Assembly: GCF_011764545.1 (NCBI RefSeq)
Contig: NZ_AP022870.1
Coordinates: 7,570,001 to 7,634,000, forward strand
Direction of reading: 5' to 3'
Source: Phytohabitans flavus
GTDB taxonomy: Bacteria > Actinomycetota > Actinomycetes > Mycobacteriales > Micromonosporaceae
DNA: 64,000 nucleotides
How positions within the stretch are numbered: position 1 is the stretch's first letter; every line of letters begins with the position of its first letter. A program made the position numbers and the translations under genes. Positions 16,198 to 24,475 of the stretch are shown in pieces. The notes beneath the pieces were generated by a model. It saw only the letters and a list, made by a program, of their open reading frames with translations. It had not been told where the DNA came from and did not search any database.

Positions 16198-16203
16198 ACG
16201 CTA
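16198..16203 (-). promoter_or_regulatory. -10 element of the alpha/beta hydrolase gene, leaderless type
   Basis: TAGCGT with six bases to the ATG at 16191. Confidence 0.45.
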
Positions 16204-16263
16204 TCCCGGGCACTTCCCCCACCGGTGCCCGCCTGCCTCGGGCCCTGCGCGAAGATGGACGGC

Positions 16264-16845
16264 ATGACCGAAGCAGCCCGTAACCCGGAAGAGGCTGGCC
16301 CGGGGACCGTCGTGGTGGTGGGTCCGGACGGACGTCCGCTAGGCACCGTCGACACCGACACACAGGCCGATGGCGAAGACCCGTCGCGCCTGATCGAGCA
16401 GCCGGCGAAGGTCATGCGCATCGGCAGCATGATCAAGCAGCTGCTCGAAGAGGTGAAGGCGGCACCCCTCGACGAGGCCAGCCGCAGCCGGCTCCGCGAG
16501 ATCCACAAGCGTTCGATCACCGAGCTTGAGGACGGCCTGGCGCCCGAGCTGCGCGAGGAGCTGGAGCGGCTGTCGCTGCCGTTCGAAGACGGCGTGACGC
16601 CCAGCGAGGGAGAGCTGCGGGTCGCTCAGGCCCAACTGGTCGGCTGGCTGGAAGGGCTCTTCCACGGCATCCAGGCCGCGCTGGTGGCCCAGCAGATGGC
16701 CGCCCGGCTCCAGCTGGAGCAGATGCGCGGCGGCGGTCGACCCGCACTGCCCGCGGTGCCCGGTGGCCTGATGCCTGGCATGCCCGGCGGCGGCCAGCAG
16801 CCCCAGCAGCAGGGCGAAGGCAACCGCACCGGCCAGTACCTATAG
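16264..16845 (+). CDS. bpa: Bacterial proteasome activator Bpa
   Basis: ATP-independent ring-forming activator (Bpa/PafE) that opens the actinobacterial 20S proteasome. PAKVMRIGSMIKQLLEEVKA begins the four-helix bundle; ITELEDGLAPELREELERL and QAALVAQQMAARLQLEQMR follow. A Gly/Pro/Gln-rich tail ends in GQYL, the gate-opening motif that docks in proteasome alpha-ring pockets. At 193 residues it has normal length. The ATG at 16264 is preferred; ATG 16255 would add three residues. No proteasome genes are in the window. Confidence 0.94.
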   Translation: MTEAARNPEEAGPGTVVVVGPDGRPLGTVDTDTQADGEDPSRLIEQPAKVMRIGSMIKQLLEEVKAAPLDEASRSRLREIHKRSITELEDGLAPELREELERLSLPFEDGVTPSEGELRVAQAQLVGWLEGLFHGIQAALVAQQMAARLQLEQMRGGGRPALPAVPGGLMPGMPGGGQQPQQQGEGNRTGQYL

Positions 16846-16851
16846 GTCCCT

Positions 16852-17664
16852 CTAGGTCTCCAGCTCGAAGAGCTTTTCGAGGTACGCGGCGACGCCATCC
16901 TCGTCGTTCGACAGCGTCACGTCGTCGGCGATCTCCCGTACGGCGGGGTGGGCGTTCGCCACGGCGACCGCGCGTCCGGCCCAGGTCAGCATCGGCACGT
17001 CGTTGGGCATGTCGCCGAACGCCACGACCTCGGCCGGATCGATGCCGCGCTGCTCGCAAAACCAGGCCAGGCCGGCCGCCTTCGTCACGCCGGCCGCGGA
17101 GATCTCGATGAGACCGCTGTACGACGAGTGGGTCGCCTCGGCCAGCCCGCTGATCGCTGCGGCGACGATCTGTACGAACACGTCCGGGTCACGCCGCCCG
17201 GCCCGCACCAGCAGCTTCACCGCCGGTACCGAGGCCACCTCCTCGGGTGTGAGGAGCATCCGGATCGCCGGCTCGGGCTCCCACAGCACCGGCCACTCGG
17301 CGTCGTGGCGGAACTGCCGCCCGTCTTCCACCTCGACGGCGAACATCGCGCCGGGCACCTCGGCCCGCAGCCGCCGGGTCACCTCGGCGAGCAGATCAGG
17401 GGCGAGTGGATCGGCGCGCAGGACGCGATCGGCGGCCGGGTCGTAGACCACCGCACCGTTGGCGCAGACCGCCGGGAGCGGCTCGTGCAGCTGGTCGTAC
17501 ACCTGGTGGAGCCACCGCACCGGACGGCCGGTGACCAGCACGACCACCGTGCCTCGCGCGGCGATCCGGGCCAGCACCCCCGCGGTGCGCGGGCTGAGCG
17601 AGCGGTCCTGACGCACCAGCGTCCCGTCGAGGTCGGTGGCGACCAGACGCGGCAACTCTCCCAT
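16852..17664 (-). CDS. HAD hydrolase, Cof-type
   Basis: Cof-type HAD phosphatase of 270 residues. It has DLDGTLVRQD (motif I, nucleophile Asp), VLVTGRPVRW (motif II) and FGDMPNDVPMLTWAG (motif IV). Its first codon overlaps the stop of the upstream HAD gene (ATGA), so the two are coupled. The tails of bpa and this gene nearly touch. The substrate is unknown; Cof-type enzymes act on sugar phosphates and other small phosphoesters. Confidence 0.93.
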   Translation of the reverse strand: MGELPRLVATDLDGTLVRQDRSLSPRTAGVLARIAARGTVVVLVTGRPVRWLHQVYDQLHEPLPAVCANGAVVYDPAADRVLRADPLAPDLLAEVTRRLRAEVPGAMFAVEVEDGRQFRHDAEWPVLWEPEPAIRMLLTPEEVASVPAVKLLVRAGRRDPDVFVQIVAAAISGLAEATHSSYSGLIEISAAGVTKAAGLAWFCEQRGIDPAEVVAFGDMPNDVPMLTWAGRAVAVANAHPAVREIADDVTLSNDEDGVAAYLEKLFELET

Positions 17665-18485
17665 CAGCGGGACAGTAGTCGATCGAGGTAGACCGCTACG
17701 CCGTCGTCGTCGTTCCGCAAGGTCACCTCGTCGGCCAGGCGGCGGACCGTCGGGTGGGCGTTGGAGACCGCGACCCGGCCCCAGCCGGCCCACTCGAACA
17801 TCGGCACATCGTTGGGCATGTCGCCGAAGACCAGCACCTCGGCCGGGTCGACACCGAGCAGGTCGGCCACCACCGAGAGGCCGGTGGCCTTGTCGACGCC
17901 GGGCGCGCAGATCTCCACGAAGCCGAGGCCGGCCTGCGTCACGGACGCCTGGTCCGGCCGCATGACCTCGCGGGCGGTAGCCAGGAGCGTGTCGACGTCG
18001 TGGTTTGCGGTCCGCGCGAACGCCTTGATCACGTCGCCGCTCAGGCAGTCGGCGCGGGTCCGCTCCTCGAACCGGTCGGGGTAGCGCCAGGCGGGGTCGA
18101 AGTCGCCCCACAGCGGCGAGTCCGGGCCGTCGAGCGCCTCCACCATCACGGTCAGCGGCCCGACCCTCGCCTCGAGCTCCGTGATCAGCTTGGCCAGCAC
18201 CGCGCCGGAGAGACGCTCGTCACGCAGCACCACCGGGCCGGCCGGATCGGTCTGGTCGATCACCCGACCACCGCCGGCCATCACCAGGTAGTCGGCCGCC
18301 CGGATGTCGTTACGAGTCAGCTCGGCGAGCCGCGGTCCGCGCCCCGTCGCACCCACGATCGGAATGCCGGCCGCCCGGACCCGGTCGAGCACCTGATGGG
18401 TGAACTCGGACACGGTGTCATCGCTGCGCACCAGCGTGCCGTCGAGGTCAGTGGCGATGAGCTTTGGCAGTCCCGGGCGGGGCAT
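17664..18485 (-). CDS. HAD hydrolase, Cof-type, paralogue of its neighbour
   Basis: A 273-residue Cof-type HAD phosphatase with DLDGTLVRSDD, GATGRGPRLAEL and FGDMPNDVPMFEWAG. It shares the whole plan of the following gene, including HPTVRRLADEVTLRNDDDGV against HPAVREIADDVTLSNDEDGV, so the pair arose by tandem duplication. The ATG at 18485 has GGAGGG a few bases upstream, a stronger ribosome site than most genes here. The cap region differs between the two, which suggests different substrates. Confidence 0.93.
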   Translation of the reverse strand: MPRPGLPKLIATDLDGTLVRSDDTVSEFTHQVLDRVRAAGIPIVGATGRGPRLAELTRNDIRAADYLVMAGGGRVIDQTDPAGPVVLRDERLSGAVLAKLITELEARVGPLTVMVEALDGPDSPLWGDFDPAWRYPDRFEERTRADCLSGDVIKAFARTANHDVDTLLATAREVMRPDQASVTQAGLGFVEICAPGVDKATGLSVVADLLGVDPAEVLVFGDMPNDVPMFEWAGWGRVAVSNAHPTVRRLADEVTLRNDDDGVAVYLDRLLSR

Positions 18486-18606
18486 GGTCCCTCCTCACCC
18501 GGCCGGACCAGGGCAGCGAGTCCGCTCCAGCACCGGCGGGGGAGCAACCGTACCTCACGGACCGCGACTCAACCATGACTTCCGTGCGACGCGACGATGT
18601 ACAAGG

Positions 18607-19887
18607 TCAGGCGTTAGGTCGATCACCACGCGCGACCGGTTCGAGTACGTCGCGGCCGCCCAGGAAGGGCTGAAGGGCCTTGGGCACACGCACCGAGCCG
18701 TCCGGCTGCTGGTGGTTTTCCAGGATCGGGATGAGCCAGCGGGTCGTCGCGAGCGTGCCGTTGAGCGTCGCGGCGGTCTGGGTCTTGCCCTCCGCGTCGC
18801 GGTAGCGGACGCCGAGCCGGCGGGCCTGGAACGTGGTGCAGTTGGACGTGGAGGTCACCTCGCGGTAGCGGCCCTGCGACGGCACCCACGCCTCGCAGTC
18901 GTACTTGCGCGCCGCGCTCGTGCCCAGGTCGCCGGCGGCCACGTCGATCACGCGGTAGGGCACCTCGACCTTGGCCAGCATCTCCTCCTGCCAGGCCAGC
19001 AGCCGCAGGTGCTCGTCGTGCGCCTCCTCCGGCCGGCAGTAGGTGAACATCTCCACCTTGTCGAACTGGTGCACGCGCAGGATCCCGCGCACGTCCTTGC
19101 CGTGCGATCCGGCCTCCCGGCGGAAGCAGGTCGACCACCCCGCGTACCGGACGGGGTGCTCAAGGTCGAGGATCTCGCCCGAGTGGTACGCCGCCAGCGG
19201 CGCCTCGCTCGTGCCGACCAGGAAGAGGTCGTCGGCCTCGAGCCGGTAGACCTCGCTGGCGTGGGCGCCGAGAAAGCCGGTGCCCTCCATCGACTCCGGC
19301 TTGAGCAGCACGGGCGGGATCGCCGGCGTCAAGCCGTACTCCACCGCCTGGGCGATCGCCATCTGGAGCAGGCCGAGCTCCAGCAGCGCGCCCACGCCGG
19401 TGAGGAAGTAGAAGCGGCTGCCGGAGACCTTGGCGCCGCGTTCCATATCGATCGCGCGTAGCCCCTCGCCCAGCTCCAGGTGGTCGCGCGGGCTGTCGAT
19501 GTCGGGCTTCTGGCCGACCTCGCGCAGCACCACGAAGTCGTCCTCGCCGCCGGGCGGCGCGCCCTCCTCCACGAGGTTGGGCACGGCCAACTGCGCCATA
19601 CGCAGCGCCGTCTCGGCCCGGCTGGCGGCCGTCTCGGCCACCTTCACCTCGGCCGAGAGCTCCTTGGTACGGGCCAGCAGCGCGGTCTTCTCATCGCCCT
19701 TGGCCTGGGAGACCTGCTTGCCTAGCACCTTCTGCTCGGCGCGCAGCGTCTCGAAGGCCTGCACCGCCGCGCGGCGCTCCTCGTCGGCGCGCAGCAGCTC
19801 GTCGACCACGGACTCGGACTCGCCACGGACACGCTGGCTGGCACGGACGGCGTCGGGATCGTCGCGAAGCAGGCGGAGGTCAATCAC
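18607..19887 (-). CDS. serS: Seryl-tRNA synthetase
   Basis: Class II aminoacyl-tRNA synthetase of 426 residues. The N-terminal coiled-coil tRNA-binding arm spans about residues 1-110. Class II motifs follow: the motif 2 loop with [35 protein letters not shown], and motif 3 with [19 protein letters not shown]. The protein begins [18 protein letters not shown] from GTG 19887; there is no ribosome site, but TAGGCT lies eight bases upstream, indicating a leaderless transcript. Confidence 0.98.
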   Translation of the reverse strand: MIDLRLLRDDPDAVRASQRVRGESESVVDELLRADEERRAAVQAFETLRAEQKVLGKQVSQAKGDEKTALLARTKELSAEVKVAETAASRAETALRMAQLAVPNLVEEGAPPGGEDDFVVLREVGQKPDIDSPRDHLELGEGLRAIDMERGAKVSGSRFYFLTGVGALLELGLLQMAIAQAVEYGLTPAIPPVLLKPESMEGTGFLGAHASEVYRLEADDLFLVGTSEAPLAAYHSGEILDLEHPVRYAGWSTCFRREAGSHGKDVRGILRVHQFDKVEMFTYCRPEEAHDEHLRLLAWQEEMLAKVEVPYRVIDVAAGDLGTSAARKYDCEAWVPSQGRYREVTSTSNCTTFQARRLGVRYRDAEGKTQTAATLNGTLATTRWLIPILENHQQPDGSVRVPKALQPFLGGRDVLEPVARGDRPNA

Positions 19888-19895
19888 GAAATATA

Positions 19896-19901
19896 AGCCT
19901 A
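19896..19901 (-). promoter_or_regulatory. -10 element of serS, leaderless type
   Basis: TAGGCT with eight bases to the serS GTG. Confidence 0.5.
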
Positions 19902-20207
19902 CGTGCTTGGAGCATCCCGTTTTCCGTCGGGCGCGGCCGCCCTTGCATCCGTCATCGGGACGAAAGGTGCGGTGGGCGCGACGGTGAGGTCGGCCGGCGG
20001 CGGGAGGTCGCTGTCGAGGTCCTCCGCCTCCTGCCCAGCGCGGGGTCGCCGCCACGGCCAGTCCACCGGGTCGGCCGCCTCAGCCTGCGGCGCGGGCTCG
20101 TAGCCGGCGCCCGCCGCGGCTGGCTGTGCGGGCGGTGTTGGCATGAGGCGGCCGGACAGGTACAGGGCGATAGCGAACCCGGCGATGCCGACGAACGCCA
20201 TGGTCAC
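19899..20207 (-). CDS. Membrane protein fragment or small coupled membrane protein
   Basis: A 102-residue frame from GTG 20207 (or ATG 20201). One transmembrane helix ([19 protein letters not shown]) is followed by a Pro/Ala/Asp-rich cytoplasmic tail. The GTG overlaps the TGA of the upstream membrane-protein gene (GTGA), so it may be a translationally coupled separate gene. Alternatively it is the fourth helix and tail of that same protein: one extra base near the CCC at 20213-20215 would fuse the two as [15 protein letters not shown]. No function is recognised. Confidence 0.5.
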   Translation of the reverse strand: MTMAFVGIAGFAIALYLSGRLMPTPPAQPAAAGAGYEPAPQAEAADPVDWPWRRPRAGQEAEDLDSDLPPPADLTVAPTAPFVPMTDARAAAPDGKRDAPST

Positions 20208-20725
20208 CCGCGCCCATACGTCAGCTCGTAGGCCGGGCCCTGTGACCCGATGAAGAAGTCGGCCGCCGCGAGGGCCGCGCTGTTTTCGTCGAGCCAGACG
20301 ACCATGCTGATCAGGACCGCGCCCGAGATGCCCGCGGCGGTCAGGCCGAGAATCCGCAGCTGGTCGCGCATTGCCGGGCGACCAAAGAGGATCAGGCTCG
20401 TGCACGCCACGAGCAGGAAGATCCCGATGAGGTACCCGGCTGCGTAGCCGCCAAGGTCGGGAAGGCTGGCGGTGGTCGGCTGTGGTACGGGTCCGAAGAG
20501 GTCCGACGGGGTGAAGGTGGTGGTCTGCCACTCGCCGATCAGCGAGGCGAAGATGGCGACCGCACTCAGGCCGGCGATGACCGGCACGAGCCGCCAGTCT
20601 CGCCGCACGGCCGTGAGGACCTGCGCGGCCCGTGGACGCTTGGCGGCCGGCTCGTCGTCGCCGAACTCCACGACCGCCGGCTCGTCGAGCCGCGCGCCGA
20701 TATCCGCCTGTGGCTCCTGCGACAT
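20204..20725 (-). CDS. Integral membrane protein of unknown function
   Basis: A 173-residue protein with a charged cytoplasmic N-terminus (AAKRPRAAQVL) and three transmembrane helices: VPVIAGLSAVAIFASLIG, AAGYLIGIFLLVACTSLIL and GLTAAGISGAVLISMVVW. It ends abruptly after a loop (YELTYGRG) at a stop overlapping the next frame. The start lies two bases from the Uma2 stop. The odd helix count and abrupt end fit a frameshifted four-helix protein, but two separate coupled genes are also possible. Confidence 0.6.
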   Translation of the reverse strand: MSQEPQADIGARLDEPAVVEFGDDEPAAKRPRAAQVLTAVRRDWRLVPVIAGLSAVAIFASLIGEWQTTTFTPSDLFGPVPQPTTASLPDLGGYAAGYLIGIFLLVACTSLILFGRPAMRDQLRILGLTAAGISGAVLISMVVWLDENSAALAAADFFIGSQGPAYELTYGRG

Positions 20726-20727
20726 GG

Positions 20728-21249
20728 CTACAGGCTCTCTTTTTCCAACGTGCTCAGCAGTACCACCCGAGCTTCCGCGTAGCGGGCGCCGCCCGCCACA
20801 TGAACGAGCTTGTGCTGGTAGATGACGGGCTCACCGTCGTCGGCCTCCTCGACTCGCCAGTACTCCGGGATACCAGCATCCGCATACACCGCAGGCTTGT
20901 TAACCCGGTCCGCAGCCCGCGAGTCGGGCGAGACCACCTCGACGACCAGCTCGAACTCCCGTGCCGGGTGGTAAGCGACCTGCGGCGCGGGCGGGTCGCG
21001 CAGCACCCCGACATCGCAGTCGTAGATTTCGCCCGGTCCAATGACGATGCCCGCTTCGTGATAGGCGTTCATGCCCTGCGACCTAAGGAGATTCATGACA
21101 CGAAACTCCGCGTCCGAATGCCACGCCCGCATCGCTGCTGCTGACACGATCAGCCTTCCCTCACTTACCTCGTACCGATAGTCGCGGGGAAGGCTCAACA
21201 GCATCTCCGGTGTCCACTCCACAGTCACCGGCAGCTCGATCGTCCGCAT
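20728..21249 (-). CDS. Uma2 family (DUF820) putative endonuclease
   Basis: A 173-residue protein of the PD-(D/E)xK-like Uma2 family. DYRYEVSEGRLIVS carries the N-terminal Glu; YDCDVGVLRDPP and ELVVEVVSPDSRAADRVNK are the conserved Asp and ExVSPxSR motifs. The ATG at 21249 follows an AGGAGAGG ribosome site. Members are very abundant in cyanobacteria and actinobacteria and are annotated as nucleases from fold alone; biological roles are mostly unknown. Confidence 0.9.
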   Translation of the reverse strand: MRTIELPVTVEWTPEMLLSLPRDYRYEVSEGRLIVSAAAMRAWHSDAEFRVMNLLRSQGMNAYHEAGIVIGPGEIYDCDVGVLRDPPAPQVAYHPAREFELVVEVVSPDSRAADRVNKPAVYADAGIPEYWRVEEADDGEPVIYQHKLVHVAGGARYAEARVVLLSTLEKESL

Positions 21250-21289
21250 CGCGCACCTCTCCTGAGCTAGCCCTCACCCAGGATAGGCA

Positions 21290-21766
21290 TCAGTTTCGCT
21301 GGGTGCGGACTGACAACAGGGCAGCGCCGAGTGCCAACATCAGCGGTGCTGCGATGCCGTACCCCACGCCGGGCCCGCGTGTCGCGCGGACGTCGACCAT
21401 CGCGATCCCGCTCATGACCGTGTCCACTGAGGCGCCTGCCGCCCGCGCTCCGACCAGGCTGGCGAGAAACATGCTGGCCACGCCGACCGCGAGCGCGGCC
21501 ACCCCGGCGCCCCGGGCCGCGCTGCCGGTGGCCGCCGCCGCGCCCGCGACCAGGCCGAGTACCCCGAAGAGGGCGAGCACGTACCACCAGCCGAGCTCCA
21601 GTTGGAAGACGGCGATACCACCAGAGTGGTCGAGGTCAGCGCCATCGACGGGTACGTCCACCGCGAGACGGTAGTGCGCCCAGGGGACCGCGAGCGCCAG
21701 CAACGCAAGCACGAACCCGGCCACCACAAGGGCGCAGCCAGCTACCAACGCCACCTTCCGGGTCAT
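21290..21766 (-). CDS. Four-helix membrane protein, unknown function
   Basis: A 158-residue integral membrane protein starting at ATG 21766. Helix 1 is VALVAGCALVVAGFVLALLA, and an outside loop (HYRLAVDVPVDGADLDHSGG) precedes helix 2 (LGWWYVLALFGVLGLVAG). GVAALAVGVASMFLASLVG and GYGIAAPLMLALGAALLSV follow. It is divergent from osmC with a 46-base gap. Nothing in it suggests a known family. Confidence 0.7.
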   Translation of the reverse strand: MTRKVALVAGCALVVAGFVLALLALAVPWAHYRLAVDVPVDGADLDHSGGIAVFQLELGWWYVLALFGVLGLVAGAAAATGSAARGAGVAALAVGVASMFLASLVGARAAGASVDTVMSGIAMVDVRATRGPGVGYGIAAPLMLALGAALLSVRTQRN

Positions 21767-21799
21767 AGCGGGATCGTCGCATCGCGGTGCTGATTGGGC

Positions 21800-21805
21800 T
21801 AGCGT
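21800..21805 (+). promoter_or_regulatory. -10 element of the OsmC gene, leaderless type
   Basis: TAGCGT with seven bases to the ATG. Confidence 0.5.
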
Positions 21806-21812
21806 CGGGCTC

Positions 21813-22241
21813 ATGCCTATCCGCACCGCAGCTGCCCGCTGGCAGGGCAATCTCACCGAGGGTTCCGGCACCATCCGCACTGGTAAGGGCGGATACGAGG
21901 GGAACTATTCATTCAAGTCCCGCTTCGAAGAGGGCGAGGGGACCAACCCCGAGGAGCTCCTCGGCGCCGCCCATGCCGGCTGCTTCTCGATGGCCTTCTC
22001 GAAGGGCCTCGCCGACGCCGGTTTCACGCCGGACTCGGTCGAGACCACGGCTAAGGTCCACCTGGACAAGACCGACGCCGGGTTCACCGTCACCCGCATC
22101 GACCTCGAGACGGTCGGCCAGGTGCCGGGCATCGACGAGGCCGAGTTCCTGAAGATCGCCGAAGGCGCCAAGGCAAACTGCCCCATCTCCCGGGTGCTCT
22201 CGCCCGGCGCCGAGATCACGCTCAACGCCCAGCTGGCCTGA
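21813..22241 (+). CDS. OsmC family peroxiredoxin-like protein
   Basis: A 142-residue OsmC-type thiol peroxidase. The two catalytic cysteines are in AAHAGCFSMAFSKGL and KANCPISRVLS, and the acidic partner is in the NPEELLGAAHAG segment. These homodimers reduce organic hydroperoxides. It is monocistronic: a perfect hairpin terminator follows and a leaderless-type promoter precedes it. Confidence 0.95.
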   Translation: MPIRTAAARWQGNLTEGSGTIRTGKGGYEGNYSFKSRFEEGEGTNPEELLGAAHAGCFSMAFSKGLADAGFTPDSVETTAKVHLDKTDAGFTVTRIDLETVGQVPGIDEAEFLKIAEGAKANCPISRVLSPGAEITLNAQLA

Positions 22242-22255
22242 TCCCTCCGTCTTCC

Positions 22256-22285
22256 CCGACGGCGCCGGCTCTCCGGCGCCGTCGG
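22256..22285 (+). terminator. Intrinsic terminator of the OsmC gene
   Basis: CCGACGGCGCCGG and CCGGCGCCGTCGG form a perfect 13-base-pair stem with loop CTCT, followed by the T-rich TTCTCTCT. Confidence 0.85.
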
Positions 22286-22303
22286 TTCTCTCTGCCGTTC
22301 GGG

Positions 22304-22309
22304 CAGAAT
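22304..22309 (+). promoter_or_regulatory. -10 element of the metallopeptidase gene, leaderless type
   Basis: CAGAAT with seven bases to GTG 22317; a near match to TANNNT. Confidence 0.4.
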
Positions 22310-22316
22310 GGGTCAC

Positions 22317-22670
22317 GTGCCCGTCGAGATGAGCCGGCAGCGGTTCGAGGAGCTAGTCAGCGAGGCCCTCGACGAGGTGCCCGAAGAGCTGCTCGGCCTG
22401 ATGAGCAACGTAGTGATCCTGGTCGAGGACGACCCGCCGCCGGGCGAGCGGGAGCTGCTCGGGGTGTACGAGGGGTACGCGCTCACCCGCCGCGGCTGGG
22501 ACTACGGCGGTGTGCTGCCCGACCGGATCACCATCTACCGCAACCCGACGCTGCGCATCTGCGACACAGAGGACGATGTGGTCGAAGAGGTCGCGGTCAC
22601 GGTGGTGCACGAGATCGCCCACCACTTCGGTATCGATGACGAACGGCTGCACGAGCTGGGTTGGGGCTGA
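22317..22670 (+). CDS. Minimal zincin metallopeptidase family protein
   Basis: A 117-residue protein of the small zincin-like metallopeptidase family (formerly DUF1025). The HExxH zinc motif is in VVHEIAHHFGIDDERL near the C-terminus. The N-terminal helix FEELVSEALDEVPEELLGLM and GVYEGYALTRRG are typical. It has no signal peptide and is probably cytoplasmic. GTG 22317 is chosen for the promoter spacing; ATG 22308 is the alternative. The physiological substrate is unknown. Confidence 0.9.
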   Translation: MPVEMSRQRFEELVSEALDEVPEELLGLMSNVVILVEDDPPPGERELLGVYEGYALTRRGWDYGGVLPDRITIYRNPTLRICDTEDDVVEEVAVTVVHEIAHHFGIDDERLHELGWG

Positions 22671-22701
22671 ACGGCCGAGATCCACTATTGCCCGCGCGGC
22701 T

Positions 22702-22707
22702 TACCCT
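22702..22707 (+). promoter_or_regulatory. -10 element of the AIM24 gene, leaderless type
   Basis: TACCCT with seven bases to the ATG. Confidence 0.5.
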
Positions 22708-22714
22708 CCGAGAC

Positions 22715-23437
22715 ATGCGTAGCGCGTTGTTCTCGGCGGAGAACCTCGAGAAGGAGTCGGCGCAGCCCGGTATGCGGCTGCAGAACTCCAAGATGTTGAA
22801 GATAGAGCTCAATGGCGAGTGCATGGCTCGCGTCGGCGCCATGGTCGCCTACCAGGGCCAGGTCCAGTTCCAGGCGCTCGGCTCCGGCGGCATCGGCAAG
22901 TTTCTCAAGCAGAAGCTGACCGGTGAGGGTGTCCCGCTGATGAAGATGACCGGTCGCGGCGACGTCTTCCTCGCCGACCTCGCGTCGGACGTGCACCTCA
23001 TCGACCTGGAGCCCGGCGACGCCCTGTCTATCAACGGCTCCAGCGTGCTGGCCTTCGACTCGACGCTCCAGTACGACATCCGGATGGTGCAGGGCATGGG
23101 CATGCTCTCCGCCGCCGGCCTGTTCAACTGCGTCTTCACCGGCCAGGGGCGGATCGCGGTGACCACAAAGGGCACCCCGGTCGTGCTCAACGTCGACCAG
23201 CCCACGTTCGTCGACCCGCAGGCCGCTGTGTGCTGGTCGGCCAACCTCCAGACCGGCTACCACCGGGCCGAGCAGATGGGCCTTGGCACGCTGTTGGGGC
23301 GGCGGACGGGTGAGGCGTTCACGATGAGCTTCGCCGGCCAGGGCTTCGTCGTCGTGCAGCCGTCCGAGGAGCCGCCGGTGCAGGGCAGTGGCCAGCAGCA
23401 GAGCAGCGGCGGCCTGGGCGGCCTGCTCGGCGGCTAG
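22715..23437 (+). CDS. AIM24 family protein
   Basis: A 240-residue beta-rich protein of the AIM24/TRAP-like family. Features are MLKIELNGECMARVGAMVAY, GRGDVFLADLASDVHLIDL and AVCWSANLQTGYHRAEQMGL. The C-terminal tail is rich in Gln, Ser and Gly. It has no signal peptide. Eukaryotic AIM24 is a mitochondrial protein affecting cristae; the bacterial role is unknown. Confidence 0.92.
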   Translation: MRSALFSAENLEKESAQPGMRLQNSKMLKIELNGECMARVGAMVAYQGQVQFQALGSGGIGKFLKQKLTGEGVPLMKMTGRGDVFLADLASDVHLIDLEPGDALSINGSSVLAFDSTLQYDIRMVQGMGMLSAAGLFNCVFTGQGRIAVTTKGTPVVLNVDQPTFVDPQAAVCWSANLQTGYHRAEQMGLGTLLGRRTGEAFTMSFAGQGFVVVQPSEEPPVQGSGQQQSSGGLGGLLGG

Positions 23438-23468
23438 CCCGAAGGCGGCCCGCTAGCCCGAAGCGGCC

Positions 23469-23497
23469 CGGCCAGCGGAGCGGCGGCCCGCTGGCCG
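23469..23497. terminator. Hairpin between AIM24 and pheA
   Basis: CGGCCAGCGG at 23469-23478 and CCGCTGGCCG at 23488-23497 form a perfect ten-base-pair stem between converging genes. The surrounding 23438-23510 is a run of repeated GCTAGCCCGAA / GCGGCC-type motifs. Confidence 0.6.
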
Positions 23498-23511
23498 AAT
23501 AAAGCGGCCGG

Positions 23512-24462
23512 CTAGCTCAGCTCGCCCGCGCGGATGCGTGCCAGCCATGCCGCCGCATCGGCATAGTCCACATCGGAGAGACCGGCTGGCGCGGGGACCG
23601 GCCGGTCGTCCTCGACGGCGCGGTGTCGTGGGTACGAGCCGAGGAAGCGGACGTCGGCGCAGACCCGGTGCAGCCCCTGCAGCGCCTCGCCGAGCCGGTC
23701 GTCCGAGACGTGCCCGGTGCAGTCGAGGAAGAACGCATACCGCCCGAGCCGCTCGCCCGTGGGCCGGGACTCGATGCGGGTGAGGTTGATCCCCCGCACG
23801 GCGAGCTCCATGAGCACGGCGAGCAGCGCGCCCACCCGGTCGTGCGAGATGAAGACGGCCAGCGACGTCACGTCGTCGCCGGTCGGTGCGGACAGTGCCG
23901 ATGGCCGGGACACCAGCACGAAGCGGGTGACCGCGTCCGGGTGGTCGGAGATCTTCTCCGCGAGCACGGCCAGCCGGTAGCGATCGGCGCCGATGGGCGC
24001 GCAGATCGACGCGTCGTACTCACCCTCGGCGGCGGCGATGGCGGCGGCCGAGTTGGACAGGACGTCGACCACGGTGGCATCGGGCAGGTGCGTGCGCAGC
24101 CAGCCCCGGCACTGGGCGGAGGCCTGCGGGTGGGCGGCGACCGTGCGGATCCGGTCGAACGCCACCGGCTCGCGCGCGCCGAGCACGAACTCGACCGGGA
24201 TCACGACCTCACGGGTGATCACGAGCGGCGCCCCGTCGATCAGCTCGTCGAGCGTGACGCCCACCGCGCCGCCGACGGAGTTTTCCAGCGGCACGAGCGC
24301 CGCGTCTGCCTCGCCGGCCCGGATCGCGTCGAGCGCCTCTGGGACGCTGCGCGCCGCCGTACGGATACCGCGCACGGCCGCGGGCAGCGTGAGCAGCGCC
24401 TGCTCGGTGAACGTGGCCTCGGGACCGAGGAACATGAAGTGGGTGGGTGGCACGCCGGGCAT
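23512..24462 (-). CDS. pheA: Prephenate dehydratase
   Basis: Converts prephenate to phenylpyruvate in phenylalanine synthesis. The catalytic domain runs from FLGPEATFTEQALL to the signature DAVTRFVLVSR (Thr-Arg-Phe). A C-terminal ACT regulatory domain has GINLTRIESRPTGERLGRYA, the phenylalanine-sensing ESRP motif. It is monofunctional, 316 residues, with no chorismate mutase domain. TAGGCT lies seven bases before the ATG at 24462. Confidence 0.97.
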   Translation of the reverse strand: MPGVPPTHFMFLGPEATFTEQALLTLPAAVRGIRTAARSVPEALDAIRAGEADAALVPLENSVGGAVGVTLDELIDGAPLVITREVVIPVEFVLGAREPVAFDRIRTVAAHPQASAQCRGWLRTHLPDATVVDVLSNSAAAIAAAEGEYDASICAPIGADRYRLAVLAEKISDHPDAVTRFVLVSRPSALSAPTGDDVTSLAVFISHDRVGALLAVLMELAVRGINLTRIESRPTGERLGRYAFFLDCTGHVSDDRLGEALQGLHRVCADVRFLGSYPRHRAVEDDRPVPAPAGLSDVDYADAAAWLARIRAGELS

Positions 24463-24469
24463 GCCCCTC

Positions 24470-24475
24470 AGCCTA
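24470..24475 (-). promoter_or_regulatory. -10 element of pheA, leaderless type
   Basis: TAGGCT with seven bases to the pheA ATG. Confidence 0.55.

Noticed and set aside
20728-21249. Uma2 protein as a defence nuclease
   Set aside because: No partner methylase, helicase, toxin or antitoxin nearby; family is widespread and mostly uncharacterised.
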